Of a stretch of DNA of 64,000 nt, positions 45,944-55,253 are shown piece after piece. Source of the stretch: Gemmatimonadota bacterium (GTDB lineage Bacteria > Latescibacterota > UBA2968 > GCA-2709665); NCBI GenBank assembly GCA_028877215.1, contig JAPPFJ010000006.1:62001-126000 (forward strand). The letters are read 5' to 3'. A model generated the notes under the pieces. That model saw only the letters and a list, made by a program, of their open reading frames with translations. It made no database searches and had not been told where the DNA came from. The position numbers and the translations under genes are program-made. The number at the start of each line of letters is the position of its first letter. Position 1 is the stretch's first letter.

Positions 45944-46552
45944 CTATACACCTACACCACAGTTACTTGTGGCTCTCCGCCGCAACGTCATGGAGAAAAT
46001 GTGCATCCCGGGATTGTATGGGAGTTCAATGGTGACGAGGGGTTTACATGAGCGAACCGGCACCGTCTGCATCCAGATGCCGTAGATGAGATCGAGTTTG
46101 TCCGTATAGACGTGGCGAGCCGGAAGGTGGAATCCCGTGCACTGAATGGCCACGCGTTCACCGTATTTCAAGTCGTGGCCACGGCGCCACGAACTCAGGC
46201 CCAGGAATGCTACTTCACTCACGCCATCTGAGAATAAGAAACGAACTGTATCCTCCAGACTGGTGCCGCCAGACACACCCAGCAGATGGAGACTCTCGTA
46301 TGGGAGTCCTGGGACCTGAATACGCTGCCCTTCGAGAGAAACGATGTTCCTGGCGCCATTTCGCTTATCGGGAAAGCTGAACAACACGTCATCGCATTTC
46401 ATGATTGAATTGGAAGACGGCAGGTCCTCTGCGGGATAGGTACGGCCCGTTCCAGCAAAATCACCGTCGGTACGATCCTCGTCGGAAGAAATCCCGTCCT
46501 GGTTAAAGTACGGAGACAGGTCCAGTAATTCAAAAACGTCGTGTTGAGGCAT
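45944..46552 (-). CDS. β-sandwich domain protein, like C-terminal domain of glycoside hydrolases
   Basis: 202 residues with no signal peptide. The text LLDLSPYFNQDGISSDEDRT, GTGRTYPAEDLPSS, ESLHLLGVSGGTSLEDTVRF, GVSEVAFLGLSSW and VTIELPYNPGMHIFSMTL matches an accessory β-sandwich domain usually attached to secreted fucosidase- or xylosidase-type enzymes. Here it stands alone, so it may be a detached fragment or a small sugar-binding protein. Ribosome site AGGAAGG is at long spacing. It lies downstream of the RND genes, same strand. Confidence 0.5.
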   Translation of the reverse strand: MPQHDVFELLDLSPYFNQDGISSDEDRTDGDFAGTGRTYPAEDLPSSNSIMKCDDVLFSFPDKRNGARNIVSLEGQRIQVPGLPYESLHLLGVSGGTSLEDTVRFLFSDGVSEVAFLGLSSWRRGHDLKYGERVAIQCTGFHLPARHVYTDKLDLIYGIWMQTVPVRSCKPLVTIELPYNPGMHIFSMTLRRRATSNCGVGV

Positions 46553-46613
46553 TGGAGAACGTCCTTCCTGAACAGAGTCTTTGAGAGCAACGTGCTACGG
46601 AAATACCGGAACC

Positions 46614-46644
46614 TCTGGCGGGTTGTTTAGACCTCTGCGCCAGA
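46614..46644 (-). terminator. Hairpin after the RND operon
   Basis: TCTGGCG (46614-46620) and CGCCAGA (46638-46644) form a 7-bp stem with a 17-base loop just past the RND stop. No T-run, so termination is only possible. Confidence 0.3.
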
Positions 46645-46676
46645 AGAGACTTCCTTCGACGTTACCAGGGTGCGAT

Positions 46677-49600
46677 TTATAACCCGGTCCCGCTTGACGC
46701 CGGGCGACGCAAAGAGGCACGCGGAACCATACAAATTGGAACCACGATAACGAGCAAAAACGATGAAACCACCAGCCCGCCAGACGTACCAATGGCAAGA
46801 GTGTACCAGGCATCGGCGCGGTCGCCGTGCAGCATCAGGGGCAGAAAACCCGCAACGGTCGTCAGCGTGGTGATGAAGATGGGTCGCAAACGCTGAAAGG
46901 CAGCCCGGACGGCCGCGTCCATAGGAGACGATGGTCGCGCCTGCAATGTACAGGAGATGTTATGGACAAGCAGAATGGCATTGTTCACCGAAATACCCAT
47001 CAGAAGCAACAAGGAGGCATAACCGCCTATGTTAAAGGACGCGCCGGACAGGTAGATGCCGACTCCGACCCCAATGAGGGCCATTGGCAGGGCGAACAAT
47101 ACCAGAATTGGCCGGGTCCAGGACTCGAAAAGAGCGGACGTTATCATCCAGACAAGCAGCACCGAGAGCAGCACGATTAAGGCCAGTTCCTTTCTCTTAT
47201 CTTCAGTGAAATCCCGCCAGGCATAGCCCGTGCGCAGGCTATACCCGTAAGGTAATCGCTCCTGTGCTATCACGTCCTCAACTACCTTATAGGAATATTG
47301 GTAATCTCCAATGACACTGAAACCTACCTCTTTGAGGTAACGCTGGTTGTCCCGCTCGATTGTCGATCGCGTGAGCTGCTTTTCCAGACGGCTGACGTCG
47401 CCTATTCGGGCGGCGTGTCCGTCCAGCCGGACCTGGCTCAGCCGATGCAGGTTCGTTTGGCCTTGCGATGACACCGAAATGGCAGCCGGAATTTCCTGAC
47501 CGGCCACTGACACGCGTCGAACGGACGAGCCCTCATCCAGGCGGGTTTGTATTTCGTCCACGACCTCGGCGTGATCCACGCCCAGGCGGGTCGTCTTCGA
47601 ATGGTCAATCACGGCCAGCATTTCATACCGGGGCGGTCCGTAAGTGCGGTCAATCTGAACATCCCGGATTCTCCGCGATCGACGCTCCTTCAATCGCCGC
47701 GCGATCCCTTCGGCAATATCTCCCACATGCCGCAAGTTGTATCCACGTATCTCCAGTTGTCTGGTCACACCGGCAGTACCGCCGAGAGACTTTCCCAGCG
47801 GGTCCAGGTCTTGGCCCCAAACACGGTATCCGACTCCGCCGATATTCTCTCCGTACGCGACAAGGTGTTCATAGATCGGATAGAGAATCGCCGAACTCTT
47901 ATGTTCATCCTTCAGCAGGATCTGAATGAATCCAAACCGGCCGGAGCTCTGCGTGATGATTCCTTTGATGAAAGGGGAAAAACTGAACAGCTGCTTCTCC
48001 ACTCCCTTAAACAGCCCATCGAGCCTGCTTATGTGCGCATTAAAGGGCATCTCGAGAAATACGACAAGGGAGTATTCCTCCTTTATTTCGTTCATTATAT
48101 GTCTGTTCGGCGGTTCCTGCACCCTTGTGGCCGCGTTTCGGAACAGATAGTAGGTTGCGCCCCCTAAAGTTAGATTGAGCGCCGGTTTGACGGACACAAC
48201 AGCCGGATTGCCCCACACGTTGTTGTAGAGGCGTGCGGCCCAATCGGAAAGAAGCCTCCACGACGAAGGCGGTGATTTTTCTTCTTCATAAGTCACGCGG
48301 CTTATTGCACTCGATGCGGCCTTCGTCTCCCTCTCATTGAGCCAGTTCATGAATTCCTTCCGCGTTTCGACCTTTGAGGCCGATGTGTACTCTTCCTCCG
48401 CATACGCCTGGCTCTGCCCCACCTCGTCCGGAAGGAGCCATATGGGAAAGCCCACCATCCATGCCAGGAGAGCCAGTACCCAGAATCGGTGCCGCAGGCA
48501 ATAGCTGAGAGCCCCCTGATAGAATCTGAACATGGGATCCACCTTCCCATCAGCAGACTCCATCGGACGCCTGCTCCGGTAGAAGAAAGTGGGAATCGCA
48601 ACCAGGGCAATCACGAGGGCGAATACTAGGGTTAAGCCAAGAGACACGGCAAGGGGCTGGAAATAACGCTGCAGGTCTTCGGAGAGAAAAAACACCGGTA
48701 CAAAGGCGCCAAGAGTCGTGAGATTGGAAGCCGCAATGGGGTACATAACGTAATGCAGCCCCTGCACCACGGCATCTTTCAGGTCGACGTCAGACACGCG
48801 CTCCTCAACGCTCCGCAGGACGTAGTCGTATACCACAATGGCGTTGTCAACACACACTCCAAAACCGATCGTAAAACCAGCAAGTGTCACCAGGTTCAGG
48901 CGCAATCCAAAAAGGAAAAACAGACTGAATGCCCCCAACGCGGACAGCAGGACAGAAGTGAGGATCAAGACCACAGTATGGAAGCGTTTGAATACCCCAG
49001 CCAGCACCAGGCAGATGAGCGCTATGGAGACAACTGAACGGCGAAGGAGGAACTTAAGTTCTGCGTGGACCTCGGCGCCCGCGTTGTTCAATACGGTTAT
49101 CTCGACCCCCTCCGGCATATACCCGGAAAGTTCGGTTATCTCGTCGGAGACCCGACGGGAGGTGCGGATCATATCGCTGGCGTACGCCCTCTCGACGCGG
49201 ACGGCTACTGCGTTGCGTCCATTGATACGGAACACGACATCGGCATCCCGGTACCTGTACCGGACGTTGGCCACGTCGCCCAGGAGGACGCGAGGACTTT
49301 TTCCGGCACCCTGCAAAGGAATCCGCCTTATCGCATCCAGGTTCTCAAAACCGCCCACTATCTGTATGCTGCTAAGAGCGCCATGCGTCTCATTCGCGTC
49401 GAGGGAACGGGTTTGCATTCCCCGCGCAGCCAGGGCGACGCTCAACCGTTTCATATCGATGCCCCGGCCCCGGGCAACGGACTTATCCATCTCGATCAAT
49501 ACACCCGGTTCGCCTCCGCCGTGTACTGATACGGCCTTGACACCGGGGATGGCTAACAGCGGAAGGCGAACCCGCTCCTGAACCAGTCTCCGCAGTACCG

Positions 49601-50063
49601 AAGGATCCTCTTGCCCGTGGACGTAGCAGACGAAAAAACCGCGCAGTTCTCTGCGAAGACTCGGGGCCGATCGTCTGACGACAGGCCACGAGACACCTTC
49701 CGGCCTTTCTCGGAAGAAGGCGTAGATCCTTTCATTGAGTTCCAGTTCCGCCCTGCTGATGTCTGTCGATCGGGTGAATTCAGCGGCGACGTATGCGCTT
49801 CCCTCTCCGGTAGTGGACCGCAGCCTTGTGACACCTCGCACGCCACGCACAAGCGACTCCAGCGGCGCTGTGAGCCGAGACTCGATAGTCAGCGCGGACG
49901 CCCCCGGCCAGGATACGTTTACCACGAGTTGTGGCGCACTGGCTTCTTCGCCTATATCGATTGGGATAAGTGGAAAACAGACTAATCCAAGGGCGAAAAC
50001 AACCCCACAGGCTACGCCGACAGCAACGGGACGATCCAGCATCCGGTTCGCCAATCCTCGCAT
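46677..50063 (-). CDS. RND efflux transporter permease, second of pair
   Basis: A 1128-residue inner-membrane pump. The start at 50063 has GGGAG upstream and begins MRGLANRMLDRPVAVGVACG; the frame is open 105 codons further but that text is the shadow of the neighbouring gene. Twelve TM helices in two halves with large periplasmic loops; TM4 has VCVDNAIVVYDYVL and the C-terminal half GISVNNAILLVHNISC. It ends in the arginine-rich MVPRASLRRPASSGTGL. It starts 2 bases after the first permease stops, so the two are surely co-translated and may form a heterotrimer like MdtB/MdtC. No outer-membrane TolC partner is in the window. Confidence 0.88.
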   Translation of the reverse strand: MRGLANRMLDRPVAVGVACGVVFALGLVCFPLIPIDIGEEASAPQLVVNVSWPGASALTIESRLTAPLESLVRGVRGVTRLRSTTGEGSAYVAAEFTRSTDISRAELELNERIYAFFRERPEGVSWPVVRRSAPSLRRELRGFFVCYVHGQEDPSVLRRLVQERVRLPLLAIPGVKAVSVHGGGEPGVLIEMDKSVARGRGIDMKRLSVALAARGMQTRSLDANETHGALSSIQIVGGFENLDAIRRIPLQGAGKSPRVLLGDVANVRYRYRDADVVFRINGRNAVAVRVERAYASDMIRTSRRVSDEITELSGYMPEGVEITVLNNAGAEVHAELKFLLRRSVVSIALICLVLAGVFKRFHTVVLILTSVLLSALGAFSLFFLFGLRLNLVTLAGFTIGFGVCVDNAIVVYDYVLRSVEERVSDVDLKDAVVQGLHYVMYPIAASNLTTLGAFVPVFFLSEDLQRYFQPLAVSLGLTLVFALVIALVAIPTFFYRSRRPMESADGKVDPMFRFYQGALSYCLRHRFWVLALLAWMVGFPIWLLPDEVGQSQAYAEEEYTSASKVETRKEFMNWLNERETKAASSAISRVTYEEEKSPPSSWRLLSDWAARLYNNVWGNPAVVSVKPALNLTLGGATYYLFRNAATRVQEPPNRHIMNEIKEEYSLVVFLEMPFNAHISRLDGLFKGVEKQLFSFSPFIKGIITQSSGRFGFIQILLKDEHKSSAILYPIYEHLVAYGENIGGVGYRVWGQDLDPLGKSLGGTAGVTRQLEIRGYNLRHVGDIAEGIARRLKERRSRRIRDVQIDRTYGPPRYEMLAVIDHSKTTRLGVDHAEVVDEIQTRLDEGSSVRRVSVAGQEIPAAISVSSQGQTNLHRLSQVRLDGHAARIGDVSRLEKQLTRSTIERDNQRYLKEVGFSVIGDYQYSYKVVEDVIAQERLPYGYSLRTGYAWRDFTEDKRKELALIVLLSVLLVWMITSALFESWTRPILVLFALPMALIGVGVGIYLSGASFNIGGYASLLLLMGISVNNAILLVHNISCTLQARPSSPMDAAVRAAFQRLRPIFITTLTTVAGFLPLMLHGDRADAWYTLAIGTSGGLVVSSFLLVIVVPICMVPRASLRRPASSGTGL

Positions 50064-50065
50064 CT

Positions 50066-53000
50066 TCAAATCTTCTCCCTGACCACCACGGTGTAGATGA
50101 TTGGAACAACAACCAGAGTTCCCATCGTCGCCAGAGAAATACCGCCAACGATCGCCCACGCCAGAGGACGCCTCAGCTCCGCTCCGCTCCCACTGGACAA
50201 GGCCATGGGCAGCAATCCGCAAACCGTCGTCAGTGTTGTCATGCAGATCGGGCGAAATCGCTTTCGTCCGGCATCCAGAATCGCCAGTCGGAGATCGCCG
50301 CTCGAACGGAGGCGATTGTGGATCGCGTCTACCTTGACAATTGCGTCGTTCACAACGACCCCAACAAGCACGATGCAACCTAACAGAGACATCACGTTCA
50401 GTGAATTACCCGTCAGCCAAAGGGTCGTAACCACGCCCGTCGATGCAAGCGGCACGGTTGTGATTATGACGAATGGTACCGTGAGAGACTCGAACTGGGC
50501 GGCAAGGATGAAATACACAAGTAACAGCGATATCGCTAGAATTGCAAAAATGTTCCGGTATTGCTTCAACATTCCTGCATATTGGGAACCGATCTCAGTC
50601 CAGTAACCAGCGGGTATAGCAATTCTGTCCAGCATCCGGTCAACCAGACTGCGTGCCTGCTTTCGTTCGATTCCCTGGAGTCCTGCCGTAATGGTGACGG
50701 TACGGGTCTGTTCCTGGCGATGGATCTCGTCGTAGTCCTTTGCCGGTTCGAGACGAATCAGTTCAGCAAGGGGTACGTGAATGACGCGGTTCTGTTTACG
50801 CACGGGGTACTGGATGCGCAGGATACGCCACGGGTCGAGGTCGTCCCTGCCTTCGGCGAACACATGAATGTCGATTTGCTCGGCAAAATCGACGAATCGG
50901 GTAGGCCTGCTCCCCTCCAAATGCCGCTCGATAAATCGCGAAAGTTCCTCGGGGCGGACGCCGTAACTGATAGCGGCTTCGCGGTTCAGACGCACATTAT
51001 ATGCCCTCCTGCCCAGCGACAGATCGGATCCCACGTTGACGAAACCCGGTGTCTGTCGCATAAGATCGCAAATTTGCCGATTCAGCGTGGCCAGTGTATC
51101 CAGGTGCGGACCCGCAATCTTGACATCGAACCGGGCATGCTGAGTCTGGAATAACTGTTCGAAGACCGATTCCGGTTTTGAGAGTGTGAGATTCATCCCG
51201 TTGAAATCGTTGAATATGCGTTCGAGCCGGCGCGCCATCTCCACGCCCGTCGCGCTCTTCTTCAGCTGGATATCTAGGAGCGCTTTATTCAATCCTGGAT
51301 GGTGCCGTCCGTCCAAAGCCTCTCGGGTGATTCCCACCGATGCGAGGACCGACTCGACGCCACGCTCCTTCAACACCCGCTGCTCCAGTCGTGAAACCTG
51401 CGCCGACGTGGTCGCCAAACTCGCATCCTGCGGCAACTCTGCTCGGACGATCAGGCGTTTCCTGTCCACGTCGGGCATGAGTTCCCGGTCCATCCCAAGT
51501 GCCATCCAAATGCTTAGCGGAAGCGGTAGAGTCGCAACGCAGAGCACCTTCCACCGATGGCGCAGCGCCACTGAGAGGGCCCTTTCGTAAATTTCGAAAC
51601 TTACGCCAATCAGTCGTTGGAAGAGCTCAATTGCAAACTTCAGGGGGAACAGGCCCATGTTTCCCAATCGATTGAGAAGGCGAGGGCGGACCCTATCGGA
51701 GCTTTCCGACATCCACTCCTTGGAAGCAAGCATTGGCAATAGCGTGATCGACACGATGAGGGAGGCCGCCAACGCCAGGGAGATGGTTACGGCCTGTTCG
51801 TAAAACAGCACTCCGGCCATTCCCCCGATGTACACCAACGGCAGGAAGACCGACATGGTTGTTAACGTAGAGGCGGTAATCGCCAGACCGACTTCACTGG
51901 CGCCGCTGATAGCCGCCTCTCGAGAGTCGGCGTGAAGCTCCCGGTGTCGAAAAATGTTCTCCAGGACGACGATGGAATTGTCGACCAGTATCCCAATCCC
52001 GAGAGCCAGCCCGCCAAGAGAAATGACATTGAAATGGATATCGAGAAAGTACATGCAGATGAACGTCGCGATGATGGAGACAGGGATGGACACGCCTACA
52101 ATAACTGGATTTCGAAAGTCCCTGAGGAAAAGCACGAGAGAGATAAAGGCGAAAAACCCGCCGAGGAACAAAGCCTGCAACACATTGTCTATGGATTCCC
52201 GGATGAAATCTGCCTGGTCGAAAACGGGCCGCACCTCAAAATCGGGATAGTCCAGAGAAAACCGGTATATATCGCCGTAGACCCTTTCCGACGTCTGTAC
52301 CGTATTGGAGCCCGCCTCCTTGAACAGATGCAGTGTGATCACCTCGTGGCCGTTCAAGCGGGTATACCCCGTGCGGTCCGCGTAGCCCTCCTCGATGCGG
52401 GCGACCTCCTCCAACCGAAGCGGTTCGGGCTCCCGTCGGACGGGTATCTTACCCACGTCGTCGACACGGGTGAACTCCGCTTGAATGCGAAGAGGAAACC
52501 GGGAAAACCCTTCACGGATGGTACCGCCAAAACTGACAACATTGAAATGTCTCAGGCTGGTTTCCACGTCGTCAAAGCTTATTCTATGCCGCCTGCATTT
52601 TTCCATGTCGAGGTAGACTCGAATCTCGCGTTCGTGACCGCCCACCACCTGAACAAAGGCTACTCCATCGATCTGTTCAAGTCGGCGTTTGATGACCGAC
52701 TCCGAGACCTCCTTCAATTCCATCAGGGCCTCGGCGTAGTCCCGGCGCGACCGAGGTCGCTCAATCCGGGACCCGGTAGCGACAAGCGTCATGATTGGGG
52801 CTGCCGAGGGATCAAACCGCAAAATAGTTGGACGGCCGGCGGCCTGCGGCAGCCTTCCCTGGTCCAGGCTGCTGCGGACCTGAATGAACGCCAAAACCAT
52901 GTCTGTACCCCAGCGAAACGCGACGTCCACAAAAGAAAGACCCTCCCGGGAAACCGACGTGATCCGGCGCACACTGCTCACGGCGCTCAGAGCGGCTTCG

Positions 53001-53200
53001 AGAGGGCGGGTGACGTTTTCCTCAACGTCACGGGCGTTCATTGTCGGACACTCAGTTCGCACCACAAGCCTGGGCACGTCGATATCGGGAAGGAAATCCA
53101 CGCTTAGCCGGAAGAGCGAATAGACGCCAAGCAGAATTACAGACAGAAAGCCAACGGTGGTGGCTACCGGCCGATCGACAACAAAGCGTACAATACGCAT
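50066..53200 (-). CDS. RND efflux transporter permease, first of pair
   Basis: 1044 residues. MRIVRFVVDRPVATTVGFLSVI begins TM1; porter domain segments include LVVRTECPTMNARDVEENVT; TM4 has LGIGILVDNSIVVLENIFRH; second half has VVNDAIVKVDAIHNRL and LVVVPIIYTVVV at the end. Length and repeats match AcrB/MdtB-type proton-driven exporters. It lies 12 bases after the membrane-fusion gene and 2 bases before the second permease, a tight three-gene unit. Substrate unknown; drugs, metals or a product of the adjacent module are possible. Confidence 0.9.
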   Translation of the reverse strand: MRIVRFVVDRPVATTVGFLSVILLGVYSLFRLSVDFLPDIDVPRLVVRTECPTMNARDVEENVTRPLEAALSAVSSVRRITSVSREGLSFVDVAFRWGTDMVLAFIQVRSSLDQGRLPQAAGRPTILRFDPSAAPIMTLVATGSRIERPRSRRDYAEALMELKEVSESVIKRRLEQIDGVAFVQVVGGHEREIRVYLDMEKCRRHRISFDDVETSLRHFNVVSFGGTIREGFSRFPLRIQAEFTRVDDVGKIPVRREPEPLRLEEVARIEEGYADRTGYTRLNGHEVITLHLFKEAGSNTVQTSERVYGDIYRFSLDYPDFEVRPVFDQADFIRESIDNVLQALFLGGFFAFISLVLFLRDFRNPVIVGVSIPVSIIATFICMYFLDIHFNVISLGGLALGIGILVDNSIVVLENIFRHRELHADSREAAISGASEVGLAITASTLTTMSVFLPLVYIGGMAGVLFYEQAVTISLALAASLIVSITLLPMLASKEWMSESSDRVRPRLLNRLGNMGLFPLKFAIELFQRLIGVSFEIYERALSVALRHRWKVLCVATLPLPLSIWMALGMDRELMPDVDRKRLIVRAELPQDASLATTSAQVSRLEQRVLKERGVESVLASVGITREALDGRHHPGLNKALLDIQLKKSATGVEMARRLERIFNDFNGMNLTLSKPESVFEQLFQTQHARFDVKIAGPHLDTLATLNRQICDLMRQTPGFVNVGSDLSLGRRAYNVRLNREAAISYGVRPEELSRFIERHLEGSRPTRFVDFAEQIDIHVFAEGRDDLDPWRILRIQYPVRKQNRVIHVPLAELIRLEPAKDYDEIHRQEQTRTVTITAGLQGIERKQARSLVDRMLDRIAIPAGYWTEIGSQYAGMLKQYRNIFAILAISLLLVYFILAAQFESLTVPFVIITTVPLASTGVVTTLWLTGNSLNVMSLLGCIVLVGVVVNDAIVKVDAIHNRLRSSGDLRLAILDAGRKRFRPICMTTLTTVCGLLPMALSSGSGAELRRPLAWAIVGGISLATMGTLVVVPIIYTVVVREKI

Positions 53201-53212
53201 TAGCGCGTTACC

Positions 53213-54370
53213 TCAGCGCTGGACCACAACAACATTGGCGTCGTGGGCAAGATTGAAATGTCCTGAAACGATCAGTTCTTCGCCTTCATTCAAGCCCTCC
53301 TCAATTTCGATATACTCGTTGTTTTCCAAGCCTGTATTGACGTATCGCCACTTCGCCAGCCCGTCTTCGTGCACGAATACCAACTTGCGTTCGTCACGAA
53401 TCAGCAACGCACCCCTCGGAACGAGTAGACGTTTCCTATATACGCGTGTTTCAACGTTGACCCGCGCGAACATGCCCGGTTTGATCCGGTGCTGTGGGTT
53501 GTCGACTCGGATACGGATTCCACATGTCCCGCTTTCAGCTTCAACTACCGGACTGATTGCTTCGATTTTTCCAACAAACCGCTCGCCTGGAAAGGCCTGG
53601 GCCTGAATCGAAACGGCGGCGCCGGCCTGTACGAGGTGTATTTCGCTCTCGAGAATTTTCGCCTCGAGCGTGAGATAATCCACAGCGACAAGCAGCATCA
53701 ATTCCTGGCCCTTCACGACCGTACTGTTTGGGCCGATTTCGACTGCTGTCACGTAAGCATCAAAAGGCGCCGTTATGGACGTATTGTCGAGATTCAGTTT
53801 GGCCTCCGCCATTGCCAGCCTGGCTTGCGTCAAACCCGTACTGCTGGCAATCCACTCTTTACGTGAATTCTCCGACGCAAGTTCCAATGCATCCAGGTCG
53901 TTTACGTTGGCGCTATCGACCGCCGACGCTATTTCCTTCTTCAGGCGTCCGACTCCGGCAATGTGATTGTCTACAAGGGCTCGGGCGGAATATTCCTGCA
54001 ACGACCGGGTCATCTGATCCTTCGCCTTCAGGTATGCGATACGGTAGGATTCACCATCGACCTCAACGAGTACGTCACCCTCCCGCACATAACTACCTTC
54101 TTCGACATTCAAACGGACGACCGTTCCGTAAACCTGAGCGATGACATGGTTCTCGATCAGCGCTCTAAATATGCCCTCAGAGGTGATCTGTCGCACCAGA
54201 TCCCGCTTCATGATCGTCTCCACGACGACCGGCGTCTCCGGCGGGATGAGATCGGGCAATGCTTCGAGCGGTTCTCGGTAGGAAGTCTCAGGTCGGCCAA
54301 TGGTATCCCAAAACCCAAACGCCAGAGCACCCAGCACAAGGCCAAGGGCGATATAGTATCCACGTTTCAT
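53213..54370 (-). CDS. RND periplasmic adaptor (HlyD/membrane fusion protein)
   Basis: 385 residues starting at 54370 (MKRGYYIALGLVLGALAFGF as inner-membrane anchor). The lipoyl half-motifs are GTVVRLNVEEGSYVREGDVLVEVD and ITAPFDAYVTAVEIGPNSTVVKG; between them a coiled-coil hairpin (~115-205). C-terminal β-barrel and proximal domains include GKIEAISPVVEAESGT and NPQHRIKPGMFARVNVET. It links the permeases to an outer-membrane channel. First gene of the efflux operon; just upstream lies direct repeat copy 1. Confidence 0.9.
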   Translation of the reverse strand: MKRGYYIALGLVLGALAFGFWDTIGRPETSYREPLEALPDLIPPETPVVVETIMKRDLVRQITSEGIFRALIENHVIAQVYGTVVRLNVEEGSYVREGDVLVEVDGESYRIAYLKAKDQMTRSLQEYSARALVDNHIAGVGRLKKEIASAVDSANVNDLDALELASENSRKEWIASSTGLTQARLAMAEAKLNLDNTSITAPFDAYVTAVEIGPNSTVVKGQELMLLVAVDYLTLEAKILESEIHLVQAGAAVSIQAQAFPGERFVGKIEAISPVVEAESGTCGIRIRVDNPQHRIKPGMFARVNVETRVYRKRLLVPRGALLIRDERKLVFVHEDGLAKWRYVNTGLENNEYIEIEEGLNEGEELIVSGHFNLAHDANVVVVQR

Positions 54371-54478
54371 CAAGCTGATCCGAGTACGTGACGAAGAGTA
54401 CAACCTCGCGTGAATTCACAGGACAGGGACTCGACCACGTCAGCATATAAAGCCTTATTGCGGGGAGTATCCGATAGT

Positions 54479-54685
54479 TTACCTTTCTTCCACAGCATTT
54501 ACCGGCCAATTTGAGCCGCTCCCTGAGCTTGTCGAAGGGTCGGCGAAGAAAAAGGGGTGCCGAAACGCGGGCGCTTCGACATTTCGACAAGCTCAATGCA
54601 GGCAGGCTCAGCGTCCCCGTTTGGGCAAGTTCCTCTCCACCGTATCAGGCATAGTGGAAGTCGGCTATTTACTGCTCCCGGTAAC
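54479..54685 (+). repeat. ~200 bp direct repeat, copy 1
   Basis: Matches 59714-59936 in the same orientation. Shared text includes GAAACGCGGGCGCTTCGACA, TTTCGACAA(A)GCTCAATGCA and GGCAGGCTCAGCGTCC, and the ends CACAGC...ACCGGCCAA and TATTTA(C/T)(T/G)GCTCCCGGTAA. Internally the arms CTTGTCGAAGG and TTCGACAAG are inverted, so RNA or DNA folding is possible. It resembles widespread REP-type intergenic sequences. Confidence 0.7.
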
Positions 54686-54698
54686 AAAAGACCGGGAG
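54675..54698 (-). other. Perfect 8-bp hairpin downstream of the ACP module
   Basis: CTCCCGGT (54675-54682) pairs with ACCGGGAG (54691-54698), loop of 8. It sits ~30 bases past the small gene's stop and may protect or end that transcript, though without T-run. Confidence 0.4.
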
Positions 54699-54726
54699 AT
54701 TTGTCTTGGGATTGGAATTATGGAAA

Positions 54727-54924
54727 TCATGAATAACGCGAATAAAGGTTCCATCGACAGAAAAGCGGACCACAGGTGGTAATTTTCTCCAGACGTTCCA
54801 ACGCTTCTTCTTCGAGAGGCGTAATCTCGACAAGGCGGCGACGTAGCTTTTCAAGTGTTTCGTCCAACAGCTTCTCTTTTCCATTATTGCTGAGATCTAG
54901 GACCACAACCCATTTCTTCGTCAT
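54727..54924 (-). CDS. Small helical protein next to the ACP, related to BtrH-like C-terminus
   Basis: About 65 residues from the ATG at 54924 (MTKKWVVVLDLSNNGKEKLL). The middle DETLEKLRRRLVEITPLEEE is clearly like RQTLTRLHGRLLEIKSLEED of the BtrH-like protein at 41855-42871, and ALERLEKI follows like ALLDMEKAL. After that the frames split: another frame continues FSVDGTFIRVIHDFHNSN. It lies 60 bases after the ACP gene on the same strand. It may be a true small partner protein or the remnant of a second BtrH-like gene. No clear ribosome site. Confidence 0.4.
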   Translation of the reverse strand: MTKKWVVVLDLSNNGKEKLLDETLEKLRRRLVEITPLEEEALERLEKITTCGPLFCRWNLYSRYS

Positions 54925-54983
54925 CGCACACGGATTATCGCCCACGGCACTCAACCGCTGTTCCGGGCTTCCGCAAAGGGCAC

Positions 54984-55253
54984 TCAGGACTGCTTGTCCA
55001 CGAGGACCTCCGCTATGAACCGGCTTATCGCCGAGACGGAATCGAAGAGTTCCACACGTAAATCTTCGTCATCCACCTCAATACCGAATTCTTCCTCAAG
55101 GGCGAATACGATCTCCAAAGCGGCGATCGAGTCTGCCCCAATACCTTCAAAAAGGGACTCGTCATCCGCAATCTCGTGCGGCTCGATGTCGAGCTCAAGC
55201 GACTTGACGATAACCTTTTTGACGCGTTGTGCGATTTGGGCGGTTTCGTTCAC
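54984..55253 (-). CDS. Acyl carrier protein
   Basis: 89 residues. The 4'-phosphopantetheine motif is GIGADSIAALEIVFALEEEF, with the Ser that carries the arm. The fold has the usual acidic helices (QIAQRVKKVIVKSLELDIEP at the front). Its ATG overlaps the stop of the subtilase-DUF1611 gene by four bases, so the two are translationally coupled. No fatty-acid synthesis genes are near, so this is likely a dedicated carrier for an acyl or aminoacyl group in a specialised pathway, rather than housekeeping AcpP. Confidence 0.9.
   Translation of the reverse strand: MNETAQIAQRVKKVIVKSLELDIEPHEIADDESLFEGIGADSIAALEIVFALEEEFGIEVDDEDLRVELFDSVSAISRFIAEVLVDKQS

Noticed and set aside
49749..50378. Extra ~105-residue N-terminal extension of the second RND permease
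   Set aside because: The text is Arg/Cys/Gly-rich and overlaps the end of the first permease in another frame. The ATG at 50063 has a ribosome site and begins a normal TM1.
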